A stretch of DNA of 64,000 bases, taken from Gordonia insulae (GTDB lineage: Bacteria; Actinomycetota; Actinomycetes; Mycobacteriales; Mycobacteriaceae). How positions within the stretch are numbered: position 1 is the first letter of the stretch; the number at the start of each line of letters is the position of its first letter. A program made the translations under genes and the position numbers. The notes under the pieces were generated by a model. It had not been told where the DNA came from. It was given only the letters and a program-made list of their open reading frames with translations, and made no database searches. Below are positions 33,635 to 44,221 of this stretch, in pieces. Location of the stretch: contig NZ_CP033972.1 of NCBI RefSeq assembly GCF_003855095.1, positions 5,022,001 through 5,086,000 on the forward strand, written 5' to 3'.

Positions 33635-35215
33635 CTACCGAACCGGCCCACCGATCCGTTGCAGCGGTCGCCTCCCGACCTTCCGGCCCTTCTTGGGTCG
33701 ACGACGGCGGACCCGCACCTCGGGTCGCTCGCGTGAGATCACTCGTGCACCCGAGCTGGTCGTCGGTGAAGCAGGTTGTGGGCTCTCGCTGATCGACCCC
33801 CTGCGCAGGTACTGCTCCCACAATTCCCCGACCTCGTGTGCGCGGTTGACCCGCGGGGCAGGTGGTGGCCCGCTGGCCGGGTTGATCGACCAACCCGCTC
33901 GACCGGCGTCCGGCCCTTCGCGGATGATGCGCGTGCTCCACTTGCCCGGTTCGGGGCCCACCATCCTGTTGTGTAGTGGGCAGGCCGGCGCGGTCTCGTC
34001 GATGTTGGTGCGACCTCCCTTGGCCCAATCCTTTTCGGCATGATGGATTTCCACGTGCGTGCTCGGTTGGGTGCATCCGGGTGCCGAGCATCCGCCGCCA
34101 CCCGGCTGCGCGAAAAGCATGAGCCGCTGCGCTTGGTTGGCGAGGCGTTTCGCGGTGCCGAGGTAGAGCGCCGCTGCAGAGTGATCCTTGAACACTGCAA
34201 GGTGCCAGTGGGCTTCGGCGGCGAGTTCGATCACGTCCTTCATCGGCAAGTGTGAACCGGTTGCGGTGGTACCGAGTCCGGCACGGGCATAGAGGTCGGA
34301 CTCACTGACCTTGACGATCAGGTGGGGCGGCAGGCCACGGTGACTCTTGCCGAGCAGCCCGCCGTCGAGCACAGCTTTGAGCACCGCCTTGAACGCGTCG
34401 TGGTTGCGCTGATTCTGCGACCGGTTATCCCTTCCCGCAGCCTCTTTCAGCTTCTCGATGTCGGCGTCGGCGGTGGTCCCCTTCGGCGACTCCTCGTCGT
34501 CGGGGTTGTTCATGCCCGGGGCGGCCCACGCGGCGAACACCACCTCGAGCATGGCTCGGGTGGTGGGGTCGAGCGTGCCGGTCAGAGTGCTCATGGATTG
34601 GGCGTCCTCTGGGCCCTTGTTCAGGCTGCGACGTCGCTTGCGGTCGACGTCCTCGGTCAACGAACCGTCGGGATCGATGCGTGCCAGCAGGTGAGTCCCG
34701 ACCTGTGTGATCTGCTTCGGGGTCAGTTGACGTGCGAAGTCGGCCATGAACTCCTCTGCCGATTCGCGGACGTCGAGGGGCACGGCCACCGGGATCTTGC
34801 TGAGGATCTCGAGAACCGCGTCCACGTGAGCCGGCGCGCAATCACCTTGTGCCACAGCTGCGGCCAGATTCGGATAGTGAGGCTCCAAGACCTCGCCGGA
34901 GAACGCGCGCAGCGACGAGATCATCCGCATGTGGTGCACACGTCGGTTGGCGTCCGGCACACGCAGGCGGTGCGCCATAAAGTCCCGGACGCTGCGATAT
35001 CCCAGTCCGCCGACCATCCCTCGATCGGACACCTCGACGACCCGCTGGTGCCCGATTCCGCTCATCCGCCGGTAGGCGCGCTCGTGTTCTTCGGCAACGG
35101 CCAGAACGGCAAGATCCGACGCGGGCGCGCTGTCGACCTGTTGGATCTGATCGAGCAGGTCGTTGAGCTGTTGGTACAGAGACTCCACCTCGGAGACCTG
35201 AATGTCGGCCGTCAC
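33635..35215 (-). CDS. 13E12-family protein: DUF222 domain with C-terminal HNH
   Basis: 526 residues. The N-terminal DUF222 region (about 25-330) has RRMSGIGHQRVVEVSDRGMV, YRSVRDFMAHRLRVPDANRRV and LDPTTRAMLEVVFAAWA. The C-terminal HNH nuclease motif is CSAPGCTQPSTHVEIHHAEKDWAKGG (Cys pair, His-His), with CPLHNRMV. Families like this are multicopy in mycobacteria and Gordonia and suspected to be mobile. A basic Arg/Lys tail may bind DNA. The GTG at 35215 follows a G-rich ribosome site; an earlier GTG at 35224 is possible. It diverges from the P-loop gene at 35409. Confidence 0.86.
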   Translation of the reverse strand: MTADIQVSEVESLYQQLNDLLDQIQQVDSAPASDLAVLAVAEEHERAYRRMSGIGHQRVVEVSDRGMVGGLGYRSVRDFMAHRLRVPDANRRVHHMRMISSLRAFSGEVLEPHYPNLAAAVAQGDCAPAHVDAVLEILSKIPVAVPLDVRESAEEFMADFARQLTPKQITQVGTHLLARIDPDGSLTEDVDRKRRRSLNKGPEDAQSMSTLTGTLDPTTRAMLEVVFAAWAAPGMNNPDDEESPKGTTADADIEKLKEAAGRDNRSQNQRNHDAFKAVLKAVLDGGLLGKSHRGLPPHLIVKVSESDLYARAGLGTTATGSHLPMKDVIELAAEAHWHLAVFKDHSAAALYLGTAKRLANQAQRLMLFAQPGGGGCSAPGCTQPSTHVEIHHAEKDWAKGGRTNIDETAPACPLHNRMVGPEPGKWSTRIIREGPDAGRAGWSINPASGPPPAPRVNRAHEVGELWEQYLRRGSISESPQPASPTTSSGARVISRERPEVRVRRRRPKKGRKVGRRPLQRIGGPVR

Positions 35216-35408
35216 GTCGTGCACCCCCCGGCTGCCGTGTTCGAACGTGTATTCGATAGTATGCCGGATTTGCGGAGTTGGCAAGGGTCGTCTCTCAGGA
35301 GATCGGTGACAGTCCTGCCTCAGGACCAGATCCTGGTGTCTCCTACTCTGGGTCCAGCCCACAATCCGTACAGCCGCAACTTAATCGAGAGGCGAGTGCA
35401 TTAGTGAA

Positions 35409-35954
35409 ATGAGTGGTCTAGTCGTGATATCGGGCTGTTCCGGTGGCGGTAAATCGACGCTATTACGTGAACTCGCGCGCCGTGGTCATCGCACTGTTGA
35501 GGAGCCCGGCCGGCGGGTTGTCGAACACGAGCTCGCTACCGGTGGCGATGCGTTACCTTGGGCCGACGCACCGGCTTTCGCCATCAAGTGCGCCTACCTT
35601 GCCGCCGCTGACATTGCCGCCGCATCGCAGATGCCGGGTGCTGTGACGACCTTCTTCGATCGCGGCCTGGTAGACGCCGCGATCGCAATCCGTCATTACA
35701 CCGGTACGTACGCGACAACGATCGGCCACGACGCCTTGCGCAGCTACCACCACCGCGTGTTCTTCACACCGCCGTGGGAGGCGATCTGGTCCACGGACGA
35801 CGCTCGCAGACACTCGCTCGCAGAAGCCACCGCGGAATACGAGCGTCTCACCCACGGCTACGACGAACTCGGCTACCGGATCACCGTCCTGCCGCCCACC
35901 AGCGTGAACGATCGAGTCGAACAGATCCTGCGCGAACTCGACATCCAGGCCTAG
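35409..35954 (+). CDS. P-loop ATP/GTP-binding protein (AAA_28-like)
   Basis: 181-residue kinase-like P-loop protein. Walker A is GCSGGGKST (residues 9-17), followed by ELARRGHRTVEEPGRRVVE. A DRGLVDAA motif and the RRHSLAEATAEYERL lid-like helix complete the fold. Small actinobacterial proteins of this type are of unknown role, perhaps nucleotide or small-molecule kinases. ATG at 35409. The 205-nt gap after it holds nothing I can support. Confidence 0.76.
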   Translation: MSGLVVISGCSGGGKSTLLRELARRGHRTVEEPGRRVVEHELATGGDALPWADAPAFAIKCAYLAAADIAAASQMPGAVTTFFDRGLVDAAIAIRHYTGTYATTIGHDALRSYHHRVFFTPPWEAIWSTDDARRHSLAEATAEYERLTHGYDELGYRITVLPPTSVNDRVEQILRELDIQA

Positions 35955-36159
35955 GGACTCACAGCCACCTCCACGTAATCTGTTGTCGCCATTCAGTGGT
36001 TACGGAAACGTGCGGGCGACTTGGACCCGTCAGCTGAGGCACCCGACGGATTGGAGCGTGTCCGCCGCTACGCCGTTGACCCCAGTACGCAAGTGATCCG
36101 AACACCGTCGGTGTTGGCGAGTCGCCTCTGCAGAGAGCGCATGAGGCGTCCGCGTCTGC

Positions 36160-36765
36160 TCACTGCCCGCGAATGTTGTTCGCCCGGAAGTCGTAGCCAT
36201 CCTGGCCGTGGTCTTCGTAGTCGAACTCGACGACCTGCCCGGGCGTGAGGGACCGGAATCCAGTGCCCGCAACCTCCGAGAAGTGCGCCCATGCACCGCC
36301 CGGTGTGGCGTCGGAATCGAGCACACCCCAACCCTCCTCGTCGTGCCAGATGCATACTGTGCCAACGGTGGTCGGGAGAACTGGTGCCTCCGTCGGCGAC
36401 ACGTCGGCTTCGTCGACGACGACCTCGCGCATCGTGGTCAGCCCGTCCGGGCCAGGGTCGCCGACGCTGTTCCACACACTGGCCGAGGACGGGCCGCGCG
36501 GCCGCTCTGGCGGGTTGGCGCCTGCCGGCCAGACGAGGTGCGCCACGTGGTCACACCCGTTGATCGGGGAGTCGGCAGCAGACCACTCGAACTCGACCTC
36601 GGTGCCCGGTCGGAGGCCGAGCAGTGGGGAGGCGGCCACATCGGCGACGGCCTCTACCCGCAACGACGTCGCCGTCACATAGGAATCGCCCGGGGTGGCA
36701 TCGGATTCGATGACACCCCAGCCCAATTCCTGGTGCCAGATCTGGACGATCCCGTGCGTCGGCAT
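36160..36765 (-). CDS. Protein with two cold-shock-like domains
   Basis: 201 residues with two CSD-like OB-fold halves. The first (about 4-70) has GIVQIWHQELGWGVIESDATPG. The second (about 135-200) has GTVCIWHDEEGWGVLDSDATPG and WAHFSEVAG. The usual RNP1 KGFGFI is replaced by GWGV(I/L), and the second half keeps the RNP2-like AHFS. The two halves share GWGV and SDATPG, which indicates internal duplication. The role is likely RNA or single-stranded DNA binding. A GTG at 36771 is an alternative start. Confidence 0.78.
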   Translation of the reverse strand: MPTHGIVQIWHQELGWGVIESDATPGDSYVTATSLRVEAVADVAASPLLGLRPGTEVEFEWSAADSPINGCDHVAHLVWPAGANPPERPRGPSSASVWNSVGDPGPDGLTTMREVVVDEADVSPTEAPVLPTTVGTVCIWHDEEGWGVLDSDATPGGAWAHFSEVAGTGFRSLTPGQVVEFDYEDHGQDGYDFRANNIRGQ

Positions 36766-36922
36766 GGCCACACCGTAGACGCAATCGCATACGTGCGGTG
36801 TGCATCAATGAAACCCGTCGCAGGGAACCTGATCCCTCGCAGGTCATGCATGTTCCCCCAACTGGTGGCCAAGGAGTTTACGAACGTGGGTGTGAACGCC
36901 CCGACCACCGGTCACTGACGGA

Positions 36923-37237
36923 TCACGACCGACGCTGATGCTCATGTCGACGTCGAGCGGAGCGTCGTCTGGCGGATGTCTCGGTTCGCCACAGGGCCCA
37001 GCCTGCGATGACGAATCCAACGATCGAGAGTAGGTCCGATTGAGTGATCCCATGCTGCGCATTGAGTTCGACCAAGATCTGGCCCTCGAGCGGCCCGCTG
37101 AAAACGATCCATGCTCCGGAAATGATGATTAGCGCAGCAGCTGACCACCTGCCGGGAATCGCCAGGCACCATGCGCCACAGATGAAGAGTGCGGTCATGA
37201 GGGCTAGCGCCAAATTCTGATCGATTGAGCGAAGCAT
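36923..37237 (-). CDS. Small membrane protein, paralogue of the protein at 2791-3099
   Basis: 104 residues with three likely membrane helices and a basic C-terminal tail (RRRSARRRHEHQRRS). It matches the first copy along its whole length, with CGAWCLA, GAWIVF, GPLEG and IAGWALWRTETSA identical. An ATG at 37237 fits the start of the other copy (MRSID versus MLRSID). Function unknown. It lies between the cold-shock-like gene and the polysaccharide locus. Confidence 0.72.
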   Translation of the reverse strand: MLRSIDQNLALALMTALFICGAWCLAIPGRWSAAALIIISGAWIVFSGPLEGQILVELNAQHGITQSDLLSIVGFVIAGWALWRTETSARRRSARRRHEHQRRS

Positions 37238-37302
37238 AAACCATCACCTTGCGCGAGAAGATCCATTTTGTTCCAGAAGGGTTGCTTCCGAATGTGAGTC
37301 GA

Positions 37303-38622
37303 TCAGCTGGAGGTCTTCTCCCGAGGGCCAACTCCGCCGACTGCACCAGAGGAAGGAGCTCGGCTTTGATCAGGGAATCCCGTCTGACTGCGATTCGCGG
37401 AGATCGCGGCCCACGCCACAATGGCGGGCAGCCAATAGTCGGGCTGCTCGAAGAATGCGGAGGTCAGCGCGAAGGCAGCCATCGTCACCAGAACTCCCGC
37501 CGGTCCGCCATGCTCCTTCCGGATGACCGATCGAATGGCAACCACCAGGATTGCGACGATGATCGCGGCAATCGCTGCCGCCAGCAGGATGCCACCCTGG
37601 AACCATGCTCTCAAGAAGACATTGTGCGTGAGGGTGACACCGTCAAAGGTGCCGCCGTACTCTGCGGCCAGTCCTCTGCCGAAAAGAGGTGCCTCCTTTA
37701 TGGATTCCCACGCATAGGCGTAGGTCAGTTTTCGGATCTCCCAGGTGCTATCCGCTTGTGTCTGCCCAGTCACTTGGAGGTACCGGTCGGCAGGGGACCG
37801 GAAGGTGTCGAACAGGCTGGTGAACTTCGCCGTAGCCCACAAGGCCGCTGCGATTGCGACGACGCCAAGTGCGAAGTGCTTTATCCGTTCGCGTAGGACT
37901 GCAGCTGTCACAAGTACCCCGATGGCCGCCGACATCATCGAGCTGAGACTTCCGGTGGACAGGAGTCCGCCGACGTTCACCAGGGTCGCGACGACGAGCA
38001 CCACCCTGCAGGGTGGCGTTCGAAGTCGGGGAGCGTCGCTCAACAACATCGTCAAGCAGAGCAGTATGGCAATCGATGACATCAAGCCCAGAACGTTTGG
38101 GTGTGACGACAGTCCAGACGCCCGACCCTGAACTGTTTCGATTCCGAGGACATCACGCCCAGCAGCCTGAGCGATACCCGCCAGGGAAGAGATCGTCTGG
38201 CCGGCCAGATAGGCGAAACCGAGTGCCTCGACGAACCTGGGTGAGCGTTCCACATTGGCGGTCAGCACGAACACTCCGAGTCCGAGTATGGCGAAAAGCT
38301 GAGCTCCGACAAATGTGTTGTCGCGGACCGTGGCCACATCCGTGGCAGTGACCACCGCGAAAGCTGTTGCCAAACCGGCGAAGAGCCACACCCCAGGGAA
38401 GAGGGGCCTGGCAACCCTGAGGGTGATTGCTGATCCGACAAGGAGAAGGAAGACGCCCGCGAACCACAGCGCCCTCGCAGCATCGGGGAGTTGCCTGTAC
38501 ATGGGTAGGGAGAACGAAATCACGGTCCAGGCGACCGTTATCCAGGTTTCGGGCGAACCACCCCTGTCTCTATACCGGCGTCGATCACTCGTTGTGGTGC
38601 GATACGCCGGGGTGGTGATCAT
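37303..38622 (-). CDS. O-antigen ligase/Wzy-type polysaccharide polymerase
   Basis: 439-residue membrane protein with about eleven hydrophobic segments. The large extracellular loop with FGRGLAAEYGG and TLTHNVFLRAWFQGG is typical of the Wzy_C/O-antigen ligase family, including the conserved HN. It probably polymerises the repeat units delivered by the flippase at 47830-49122. It is encoded on the opposite strand, divergent from the main operon across the 38623-39352 gap. It starts with ATG at 38622. Confidence 0.82.
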   Translation of the reverse strand: MITTPAYRTTTSDRRRYRDRGGSPETWITVAWTVISFSLPMYRQLPDAARALWFAGVFLLLVGSAITLRVARPLFPGVWLFAGLATAFAVVTATDVATVRDNTFVGAQLFAILGLGVFVLTANVERSPRFVEALGFAYLAGQTISSLAGIAQAAGRDVLGIETVQGRASGLSSHPNVLGLMSSIAILLCLTMLLSDAPRLRTPPCRVVLVVATLVNVGGLLSTGSLSSMMSAAIGVLVTAAVLRERIKHFALGVVAIAAALWATAKFTSLFDTFRSPADRYLQVTGQTQADSTWEIRKLTYAYAWESIKEAPLFGRGLAAEYGGTFDGVTLTHNVFLRAWFQGGILLAAAIAAIIVAILVVAIRSVIRKEHGGPAGVLVTMAAFALTSAFFEQPDYWLPAIVAWAAISANRSQTGFPDQSRAPSSGAVGGVGPREKTSS

Positions 38623-39352
38623 GCCGCTATCATTCCCTACTTGCGAGAATACGCCAACTCAGAATGCCACTGAACCGATGGTGGCAGGGAATAGGTATTC
38701 GAGTTGTCGAGCATCCGAAAATCCAACAAACGTTGGGAATTGCCACAAGAGTTGAGAATGTGAAACATGCCATTAATTTCTGTAGTCGGTTGTTAACCCA
38801 ATGCAACCCTGGTGCAACCAAAGGCGTGATCCATGTACCCTTCCCGGGGGCTGAGGTGTGTCCTTCCTCGGCTCGGTGAGCTAGAACCGTCGGACCGCGA
38901 AGGGATGATGATCAGCAGTCCCTAATATGCCTCTAGCAAAATCAAATTCGTAGCGGTGACCTGGGAAAAGGATTCGTCCAGTGGTGATTGCGGCCACAGG
39001 GTTATTGCCGGGCAACACACTTCGTAAGGACCCCGGAACGGGCGATGATTCCGCGATCTCGCTGGGGTGCAGGCGAAGTCGTCGGGATGCGCTGATCATG
39101 CGAATGGGATTCGAATTCGTCCAACGGCAGTTGTGACCTCAACGTTTGTTTGGAATTCCAGGTCCAATGTTTCGAGCGGTTCAAGTTGTCAAAGTGCGTA
39201 AGCTGACTTAGGCTCTCAGCATCTGCTCAGGCCGAGAAACTTTGCCAAAGCCAAAGAATGGTGAGCGGGATACCTTGCGCCCATTTCTGACCGGGTGCAG
39301 CGCTGGTCTTTGATCGGTACCTGTAGGTCCTATTCTGTCGGGAGGTCGAGCG
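38623..39352. other. 730-nt AT-richer intergenic region of the polysaccharide locus
   Basis: No credible gene in either strand. The composition is visibly richer in A and T than neighbouring genes (for example TTAATTTCTG near 38772 and AAAATCAAATTCG near 38937). The reading frames seen here lack ribosome sites and family motifs. A direct repeat TGCAACCCTGG/TGCAACC near 38801-38819 is present. The region probably carries promoters for both the divergent Wzy gene and the operon starting at 39353. Confidence 0.7.
39186..39214 (+). promoter_or_regulatory. Candidate promoter of the exopolysaccharide operon
   Basis: TTGTCA (39186-39191) and TAGGCT (39209-39214) are separated by exactly 17 nt, resembling sigma-A-type -35 and -10 boxes of actinobacteria. 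It lies 138 nt before the GTG of the first gene, giving a leader of about 130 nt. Inferred from spacing and sequence. Confidence 0.45.
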
Positions 39353-40873
39353 GTGGTGAACAGTCGGGCGATAGACGAATCACGTCGGGACGGAGTTGGT
39401 CGTGCTGCCCCGCGGTTACGGTATGCGCACCGAGCTCACACGCGTTCGCGCAGCTGGGTGCACGGCTATCTCGTACGCCTGGCCTGGTCCGACGCGTTTG
39501 TCGTGGCGATCGCGATCACGATTGCGCAGGTGGTCAGGTTCGGTACCGATAGTGCAACTACTCCGAACGGGGCCATTCAGGCTCCGGCAGCGCTGGTCTC
39601 GCTGTTGCTCGGCATCGCATGGGTATTGACGCTCAGGGCATTTCACACTCTGGATCGGCGAGTCGTCGGCTCTGGCTCCCAGGAGTACAGCCGTGTCGTC
39701 ACCGCATGTCTCTCGGTGTTCGGTGTGCTGGCGATGCTCGATCTTCTGTTCAGATTGAATATTGCGCGGGGGTTTCTCGCCCTGGCCTTACCGATCGGAA
39801 CAATCGGGCTCCTGGTCTCGCGACGAGCATGGCGTAGGCGGCTCGGACGTCAACGTGCCATGGCGAAGAACCTCGAGCACGTACTCGTCGTGGGTGAACC
39901 CAGATCCGCTGTGCCGTTGATGGAACGACTCATGAGACAGCCAGATCTCGGCTACCACGTGGTGGGCATATGTCTGCCGGCGTACGCGGGTCCGCGCGAA
40001 ACGGTCGCGGTTCTCGGCAGAGACGTCCCGGCGTTCGGCACCTTTGGAGATGTGTGCCGGTCCGTCACGGAGTGTGGTGCCACAACAGTGGCTGTGACAT
40101 CCGCGGAAGCGCTGGGGCACGACGCCATGCAAAGTCTCTCCTGGGATCTCGAGGGATTGGACGTCGACATGCTGGTTTCACCCGGTGTCACCGACGTTGC
40201 AGGCCCGCGGATGATGCTCCGACCTGTGGCGGGTCTGCCGCTCCTTCACATCGACAAGCCCCGATACGAAGGCGCCAACAGGTTTCGAAAGGCAATCGTC
40301 GACCGGATCGGATCGATGCTGATACTGCTGCTGATTGCCCCGGTTCTGGTGGCTGTGGCCATTGCGATCAAGGTGGACTCGCGAGGCCCGGTCTTCTATC
40401 GGTCGACTCGCGTCGGTATCAACAACGCACCTTTCGAGATGTGGAAGTTCCGCTCGATGGTTCAGGATGCGGATTCGCTGAAGGACAAGTTGCGGACCCT
40501 GAACGAGGGCTCCGGTGTGCTCTTCAAGATGCGGGATGACCCGAGGGTCACCAGGGTGGGCGCCGTTATCCGTCGGTACAGCATCGATGAGCTGCCGCAG
40601 TTGTTCAACGTTCTCGGCGGCACGATGAGTTTGGTGGGCCCGCGACCTCCGCTGCCCGACGAGGTGGAGCGATATGACGGTCGAGTCGCCCGCCGGATGT
40701 TGGTCAAACCGGGTATGACGGGCCTCTGGCAGGTGTCCGGGCGATCCGATCTCTCGTGGGAAGAGTCTGTGCGACTTGATCTTTCGTACGTCGAGAACTG
40801 GTCGATCATGCAGGACGCGTTGATCCTCTGGAAGACAGTGAGAGCTGTCGTGGCGAAAGATGGGGCGTACTGA
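39353..40873 (+). CDS. Undecaprenyl-phosphate sugar phosphotransferase (exopolysaccharide initiation)
   Basis: 506-residue integral membrane enzyme that starts repeat-unit assembly by moving a sugar-1-phosphate to undecaprenyl phosphate. Four N-terminal helices (about 35-165) and a CoA-binding-like domain (about 170-290) precede a catalytic domain (about 310-505). Its hallmarks are [47 protein letters not shown] and [19 protein letters not shown]. This marks the bacterial sugar transferase (WbaP/WcaJ/CpsE) family. It starts with GTG at 39353, and its stop overlaps the next ATG (TGATG). Confidence 0.9.
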   Translation: MVNSRAIDESRRDGVGRAAPRLRYAHRAHTRSRSWVHGYLVRLAWSDAFVVAIAITIAQVVRFGTDSATTPNGAIQAPAALVSLLLGIAWVLTLRAFHTLDRRVVGSGSQEYSRVVTACLSVFGVLAMLDLLFRLNIARGFLALALPIGTIGLLVSRRAWRRRLGRQRAMAKNLEHVLVVGEPRSAVPLMERLMRQPDLGYHVVGICLPAYAGPRETVAVLGRDVPAFGTFGDVCRSVTECGATTVAVTSAEALGHDAMQSLSWDLEGLDVDMLVSPGVTDVAGPRMMLRPVAGLPLLHIDKPRYEGANRFRKAIVDRIGSMLILLLIAPVLVAVAIAIKVDSRGPVFYRSTRVGINNAPFEMWKFRSMVQDADSLKDKLRTLNEGSGVLFKMRDDPRVTRVGAVIRRYSIDELPQLFNVLGGTMSLVGPRPPLPDEVERYDGRVARRMLVKPGMTGLWQVSGRSDLSWEESVRLDLSYVENWSIMQDALILWKTVRAVVAKDGAY

Positions 40874-42174
40874 TGCGAATCGTGGTTCTTGGTCTCGGAT
40901 ACCTGGGTGCAACGCACGCCGCATGCATGGCGGAGCTTGGCCACGAGGTTCTCGGCATCGAGGTGGTTCCGGAGAAGCGTGCACAACTCGCGGCGGGTGA
41001 CGTGCCGTTCTACGAACCCGGTTTGCCTGAACTGTTGAAGCGTCACATCGACTCGGGACGCCTCGTCGTCTCAGGGTCGTACTCCGAGGCAGCGGAGTTC
41101 GCAGATGTGTTCTTCATCGCGGTCGGTACCCCTCAGAAGAAGGGGGAGTACAGCGCAGACCTCCAGTACGTGGACGCCGCGATCGACGAGTTGGTGCCCC
41201 TCCTCACCCGCGACGCGATCATACTGGGAAAGTCCACGGTTCCGGTCGGGACCGCTCAGCGATTGTCCGAACGCGCCGACGAGCTCGCAAAGGACATTGA
41301 TGTCGAAATCGCTTGGAACCCGGAGTTCTTACGGGAGGGTTACGCGGTCAACGACACGCTACATCCGGACCGGCTGGTGCTGGGTCTCTTCGGCGGTGGC
41401 CAGGCGGAGGCCATCTGCCGCGAGATCTATCAACTCATTCTCGATGGCGGCACGCCTATGATCGTCACAGATCCGCCGACTGCTGAACTGGTGAAGACCT
41501 CGGCAAACGCGTTCCTTGCGACGAAGATCTCGTTCATCAATGCAATTGCGGAGGTCTGTGACGCTGCGGGCGCAGACGTGAAGGCGATTGCGGACGCGAT
41601 CGGTTTCGATGCGCGTATCGGGCGAAAGTTCCTCAACGCCGGACTCGGGTTCGGAGGTGGCTGCCTTCCCAAGGATATTCGCGCGTTCATGGCGAGGGCC
41701 GGGGAGTTGGGTGCCGCCGAGGCGCTCAGTTTCCTGCGAGAAGTCGACAACGTGAACATGCGTCGCCGGACTCGGATGGTGGAACTGACCCGCGAGGTCT
41801 GTGGGGGTTCTCTTCTCGGAAAGCGGATCGCGATACTGGGCTCGGCATTCAAGCCTGAGTCCGACGACGTCCGTGATTCGCCTGCCTTGAACGTTGCCGG
41901 ACAGATTCAACTGCAGGGCGCGTCGGTCACGGTGTACGACCCGAAGGCAATGGACAACTCGCGAAAGCTGTTTCCGACTCTGGACTATGCCGTGACAGCC
42001 GTCGAGGCCTGCGAAAAGGCCGACGCGGTGCTCGTCCTCACCGAGTGGAGTGAGTTCATGGCCCTCAATCCAGTTGAACTCGGTGCACAGGTGCGCGAGC
42101 GGAATGTCATCGACGGCCGGATGTGCCTCGACTCGACGCAATGGGCTGCCGCCGGATGGCAGTACCGCGTCTGA
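40873..42174 (+). CDS. UDP-glucose 6-dehydrogenase family enzyme
   Basis: 433-residue NAD-dependent sugar dehydrogenase that makes UDP-glucuronate (or a GDP-mannuronate-type acid; the family includes both). The N-terminal Rossmann motif is GLGYLG. The catalytic Cys is residue 264 in [10 protein letters not shown], with the preceding [25 protein letters not shown] is the standard C-terminal stretch. It supplies the acidic sugar of the polymer. It overlaps the initiating transferase gene by one nucleotide. Confidence 0.9.
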   Translation: MRIVVLGLGYLGATHAACMAELGHEVLGIEVVPEKRAQLAAGDVPFYEPGLPELLKRHIDSGRLVVSGSYSEAAEFADVFFIAVGTPQKKGEYSADLQYVDAAIDELVPLLTRDAIILGKSTVPVGTAQRLSERADELAKDIDVEIAWNPEFLREGYAVNDTLHPDRLVLGLFGGGQAEAICREIYQLILDGGTPMIVTDPPTAELVKTSANAFLATKISFINAIAEVCDAAGADVKAIADAIGFDARIGRKFLNAGLGFGGGCLPKDIRAFMARAGELGAAEALSFLREVDNVNMRRRTRMVELTREVCGGSLLGKRIAILGSAFKPESDDVRDSPALNVAGQIQLQGASVTVYDPKAMDNSRKLFPTLDYAVTAVEACEKADAVLVLTEWSEFMALNPVELGAQVRERNVIDGRMCLDSTQWAAAGWQYRV

Positions 42175-42221
42175 GGCCAGATCAGGCATGCGATCGATAT
42201 GAGACTTTTACAAGGAGAAGT

Positions 42222-43244
42222 ATGAAGAAGGCGCTGATCACAGGAATCACCGGACAAGACGGGTCCTATCTCGCTGAACTCTTGTTGTCGAAAGGCTACG
42301 AGGTTCATGGCCTGATTCGCCGCTCCTCGACCTTCAACACCTCGCGGATCGATCACCTTTACGTCGATCCACACGAGCCCGGAGCACGTCTCTTTCTTCA
42401 CTATGGGGACTTGAGTGATGGGGCCCGGCTGGTGACCCTGGTGTCTTCGATCGATCCAGACGAGGTATACAACCTTGCTGCCCAGTCCCACGTGCGCGTG
42501 AGCTTCGATGAGCCCGAACACACCGGGGACACAACGGGGATCGGCTCCATTCGTCTGCTGGAGGCGGTGCGGCTGGCAGGCGTCAAGTGCCGGTTCTACC
42601 AAGCGTCCAGTTCCGAGATGTTCGGTGCCTCGCCACCCCCGCAAGATGAGGACACCCTGTTCTACCCACGGTCTCCCTACGGTGCGGCCAAGGTCTATTC
42701 ATACTGGGTGACGCGAAACTACCGCGAGGCTTACGGCATGTTCGCGGTGAATGGAATCTTGTTCAATCACGAATCACCCCGTCGCGGTGAGACTTTCGTG
42801 ACCCGCAAGATCACGCGTGCGGCGGCGCGGATCAAGGCGGGCATCGAGCAGTTCGTATACATGGGGAACTTGGACGCCATCCGCGACTGGGGCTATGCCC
42901 CCGAGTATGTCGAGGGTATGTGGCGGATGCTCCAAGTAGATGAGCCTGGCGACTATGTGTTGGCGACAGGAGGTAGTTTCACGGTCCGGGACTTCCTGGT
43001 CACCGCATTCGAGCACGCCGGTCTCGACTGGCAGGACCACGTGCGTTTCGACCCTCGCTACCTACGCCCGACTGAGGTTGACGCGCTGATCGGCGACCCG
43101 GGAAAGGCGGAGCGGCAACTCGGTTGGCGCCCATCGGTGATGGCCGACGACCTCGCCAGGATCATGGTCGACGCCGACATCGCCGCCCTCGAGTGCGAGG
43201 GCAAGGCGTGGATCGATCAGCCGGCGCTTCCGAATTGGGTCTGA
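42222..43244 (+). CDS. gmd: GDP-mannose 4,6-dehydratase
   Basis: 340-residue extended SDR that converts GDP-mannose to GDP-4-keto-6-deoxymannose, the first step to GDP-L-fucose. The nucleotide-binding motif is [33 protein letters not shown], the catalytic Tyr153-x3-Lys157 (SPYGAAK) and [16 protein letters not shown] all match GMD. The ATG at 42222 has AAGGAGAAGT upstream; the in-frame extension to 42123 has no such site. Followed at 43247 by fcl. Confidence 0.93.
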   Translation: MKKALITGITGQDGSYLAELLLSKGYEVHGLIRRSSTFNTSRIDHLYVDPHEPGARLFLHYGDLSDGARLVTLVSSIDPDEVYNLAAQSHVRVSFDEPEHTGDTTGIGSIRLLEAVRLAGVKCRFYQASSSEMFGASPPPQDEDTLFYPRSPYGAAKVYSYWVTRNYREAYGMFAVNGILFNHESPRRGETFVTRKITRAAARIKAGIEQFVYMGNLDAIRDWGYAPEYVEGMWRMLQVDEPGDYVLATGGSFTVRDFLVTAFEHAGLDWQDHVRFDPRYLRPTEVDALIGDPGKAERQLGWRPSVMADDLARIMVDADIAALECEGKAWIDQPALPNWV

Positions 43245-43246
43245 GG

Positions 43247-44221
43247 ATGAATGAGAGGGCTGAGACGATGCCAACAGAACTCGACCGTGATGCAACGATC
43301 TACATCGCGGGTCATCGCGGGCTCGTCGGCTCGGCGCTGTGGCGGCGATTCGAACGCGAGGGGTTTGCCAATCTGGTGGGGAAGTCGCGTGCTGAGCTCG
43401 ATCTAACTCACCGCCGCAACGTGTTCGAGTTCTTCGAGTCGCTTCGTCCCGGCGTAGTCATCCTGGCGGCTGCCAAAGTCGGCGGCATACTCGCAAACAG
43501 CACGTATCCGGCGGACTTCCTCTCTGAGAACCTCCAGATCCAGACGAATGTCCTTGATGCAGCTCTGAATGTTCGCGTCCCAAAGCTGCTATTCCTCGGA
43601 TCATCCTGCATTTACCCGAAGTTCGCGGAGCAGCCGATTCGCGAAGACTCTCTGCTCACAGGGCCGTTGGAGCCGACGAATGACGCCTATGCGATTGCGA
43701 AGATCGCCGGAATACTCAACATTCAGGCGGTCCGGAGACAGTATGGTCTGCCGTGGATATCTGGAATGCCAACCAATCTCTATGGGCCCGGAGACAATTT
43801 CTCCGCCGAAGGATCCCACCTGCTGCCGGCACTGATCCGACGTTACGAGACTGCGAAGAACAATGGTGATGAGTACGTGATCAACTGGGGTTCGGGAACA
43901 CCGAGGCGCGAGTTGATGCACGTCGATGACATGGCTGCGGCGTGCCTGCATCTACTCGAGAACTACGACGGTGATCAGCAGGTCAACATCGGGACGGGCC
44001 GCGATCACACGGTATCCGAATTGGCGGACATCGTTGCGAATGTGGTCGGTTTCGAAGGTGAAATACGATGGGACCCAGAGAAGCCCGACGGCACTCCGCG
44101 AAAGGTTCTCGACGTGGGTGTTCTCGAACGCAGTGGATGGCAGTCCACGAGGACCATCGTCGAAGGCATCGCCGACACAGTCGACTGGTACCGACAGAAC
44201 GAGGCGGAGGTCCGAGTATGA
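43247..44221 (+). CDS. fcl: GDP-L-fucose synthase
   Basis: 324-residue epimerase/reductase that completes GDP-L-fucose from the Gmd product. Motifs: AGHRGLVGSALWRR (nucleotide-binding), AAAKVGGILANSTYPADF, LGSSCIYPKFAEQPI, the catalytic YAIAK, and NLYGPGDNF. The ATG at 43247 overlaps the end of gmd closely (TGAGGATGA); an ATG at 43268 is an alternative and removes seven residues. Its stop overlaps the next start (ATGA). Confidence 0.93.
   Translation: MNERAETMPTELDRDATIYIAGHRGLVGSALWRRFEREGFANLVGKSRAELDLTHRRNVFEFFESLRPGVVILAAAKVGGILANSTYPADFLSENLQIQTNVLDAALNVRVPKLLFLGSSCIYPKFAEQPIREDSLLTGPLEPTNDAYAIAKIAGILNIQAVRRQYGLPWISGMPTNLYGPGDNFSAEGSHLLPALIRRYETAKNNGDEYVINWGSGTPRRELMHVDDMAAACLHLLENYDGDQQVNIGTGRDHTVSELADIVANVVGFEGEIRWDPEKPDGTPRKVLDVGVLERSGWQSTRTIVEGIADTVDWYRQNEAEVRV

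Noticed and set aside
38881..39099. A 72-codon minus-strand frame in the 730-nt gap
   Set aside because: The residues look somewhat protein-like (GRILFPGHRYEFDF), but there is no ribosome site, no recognised family and no neighbour context.
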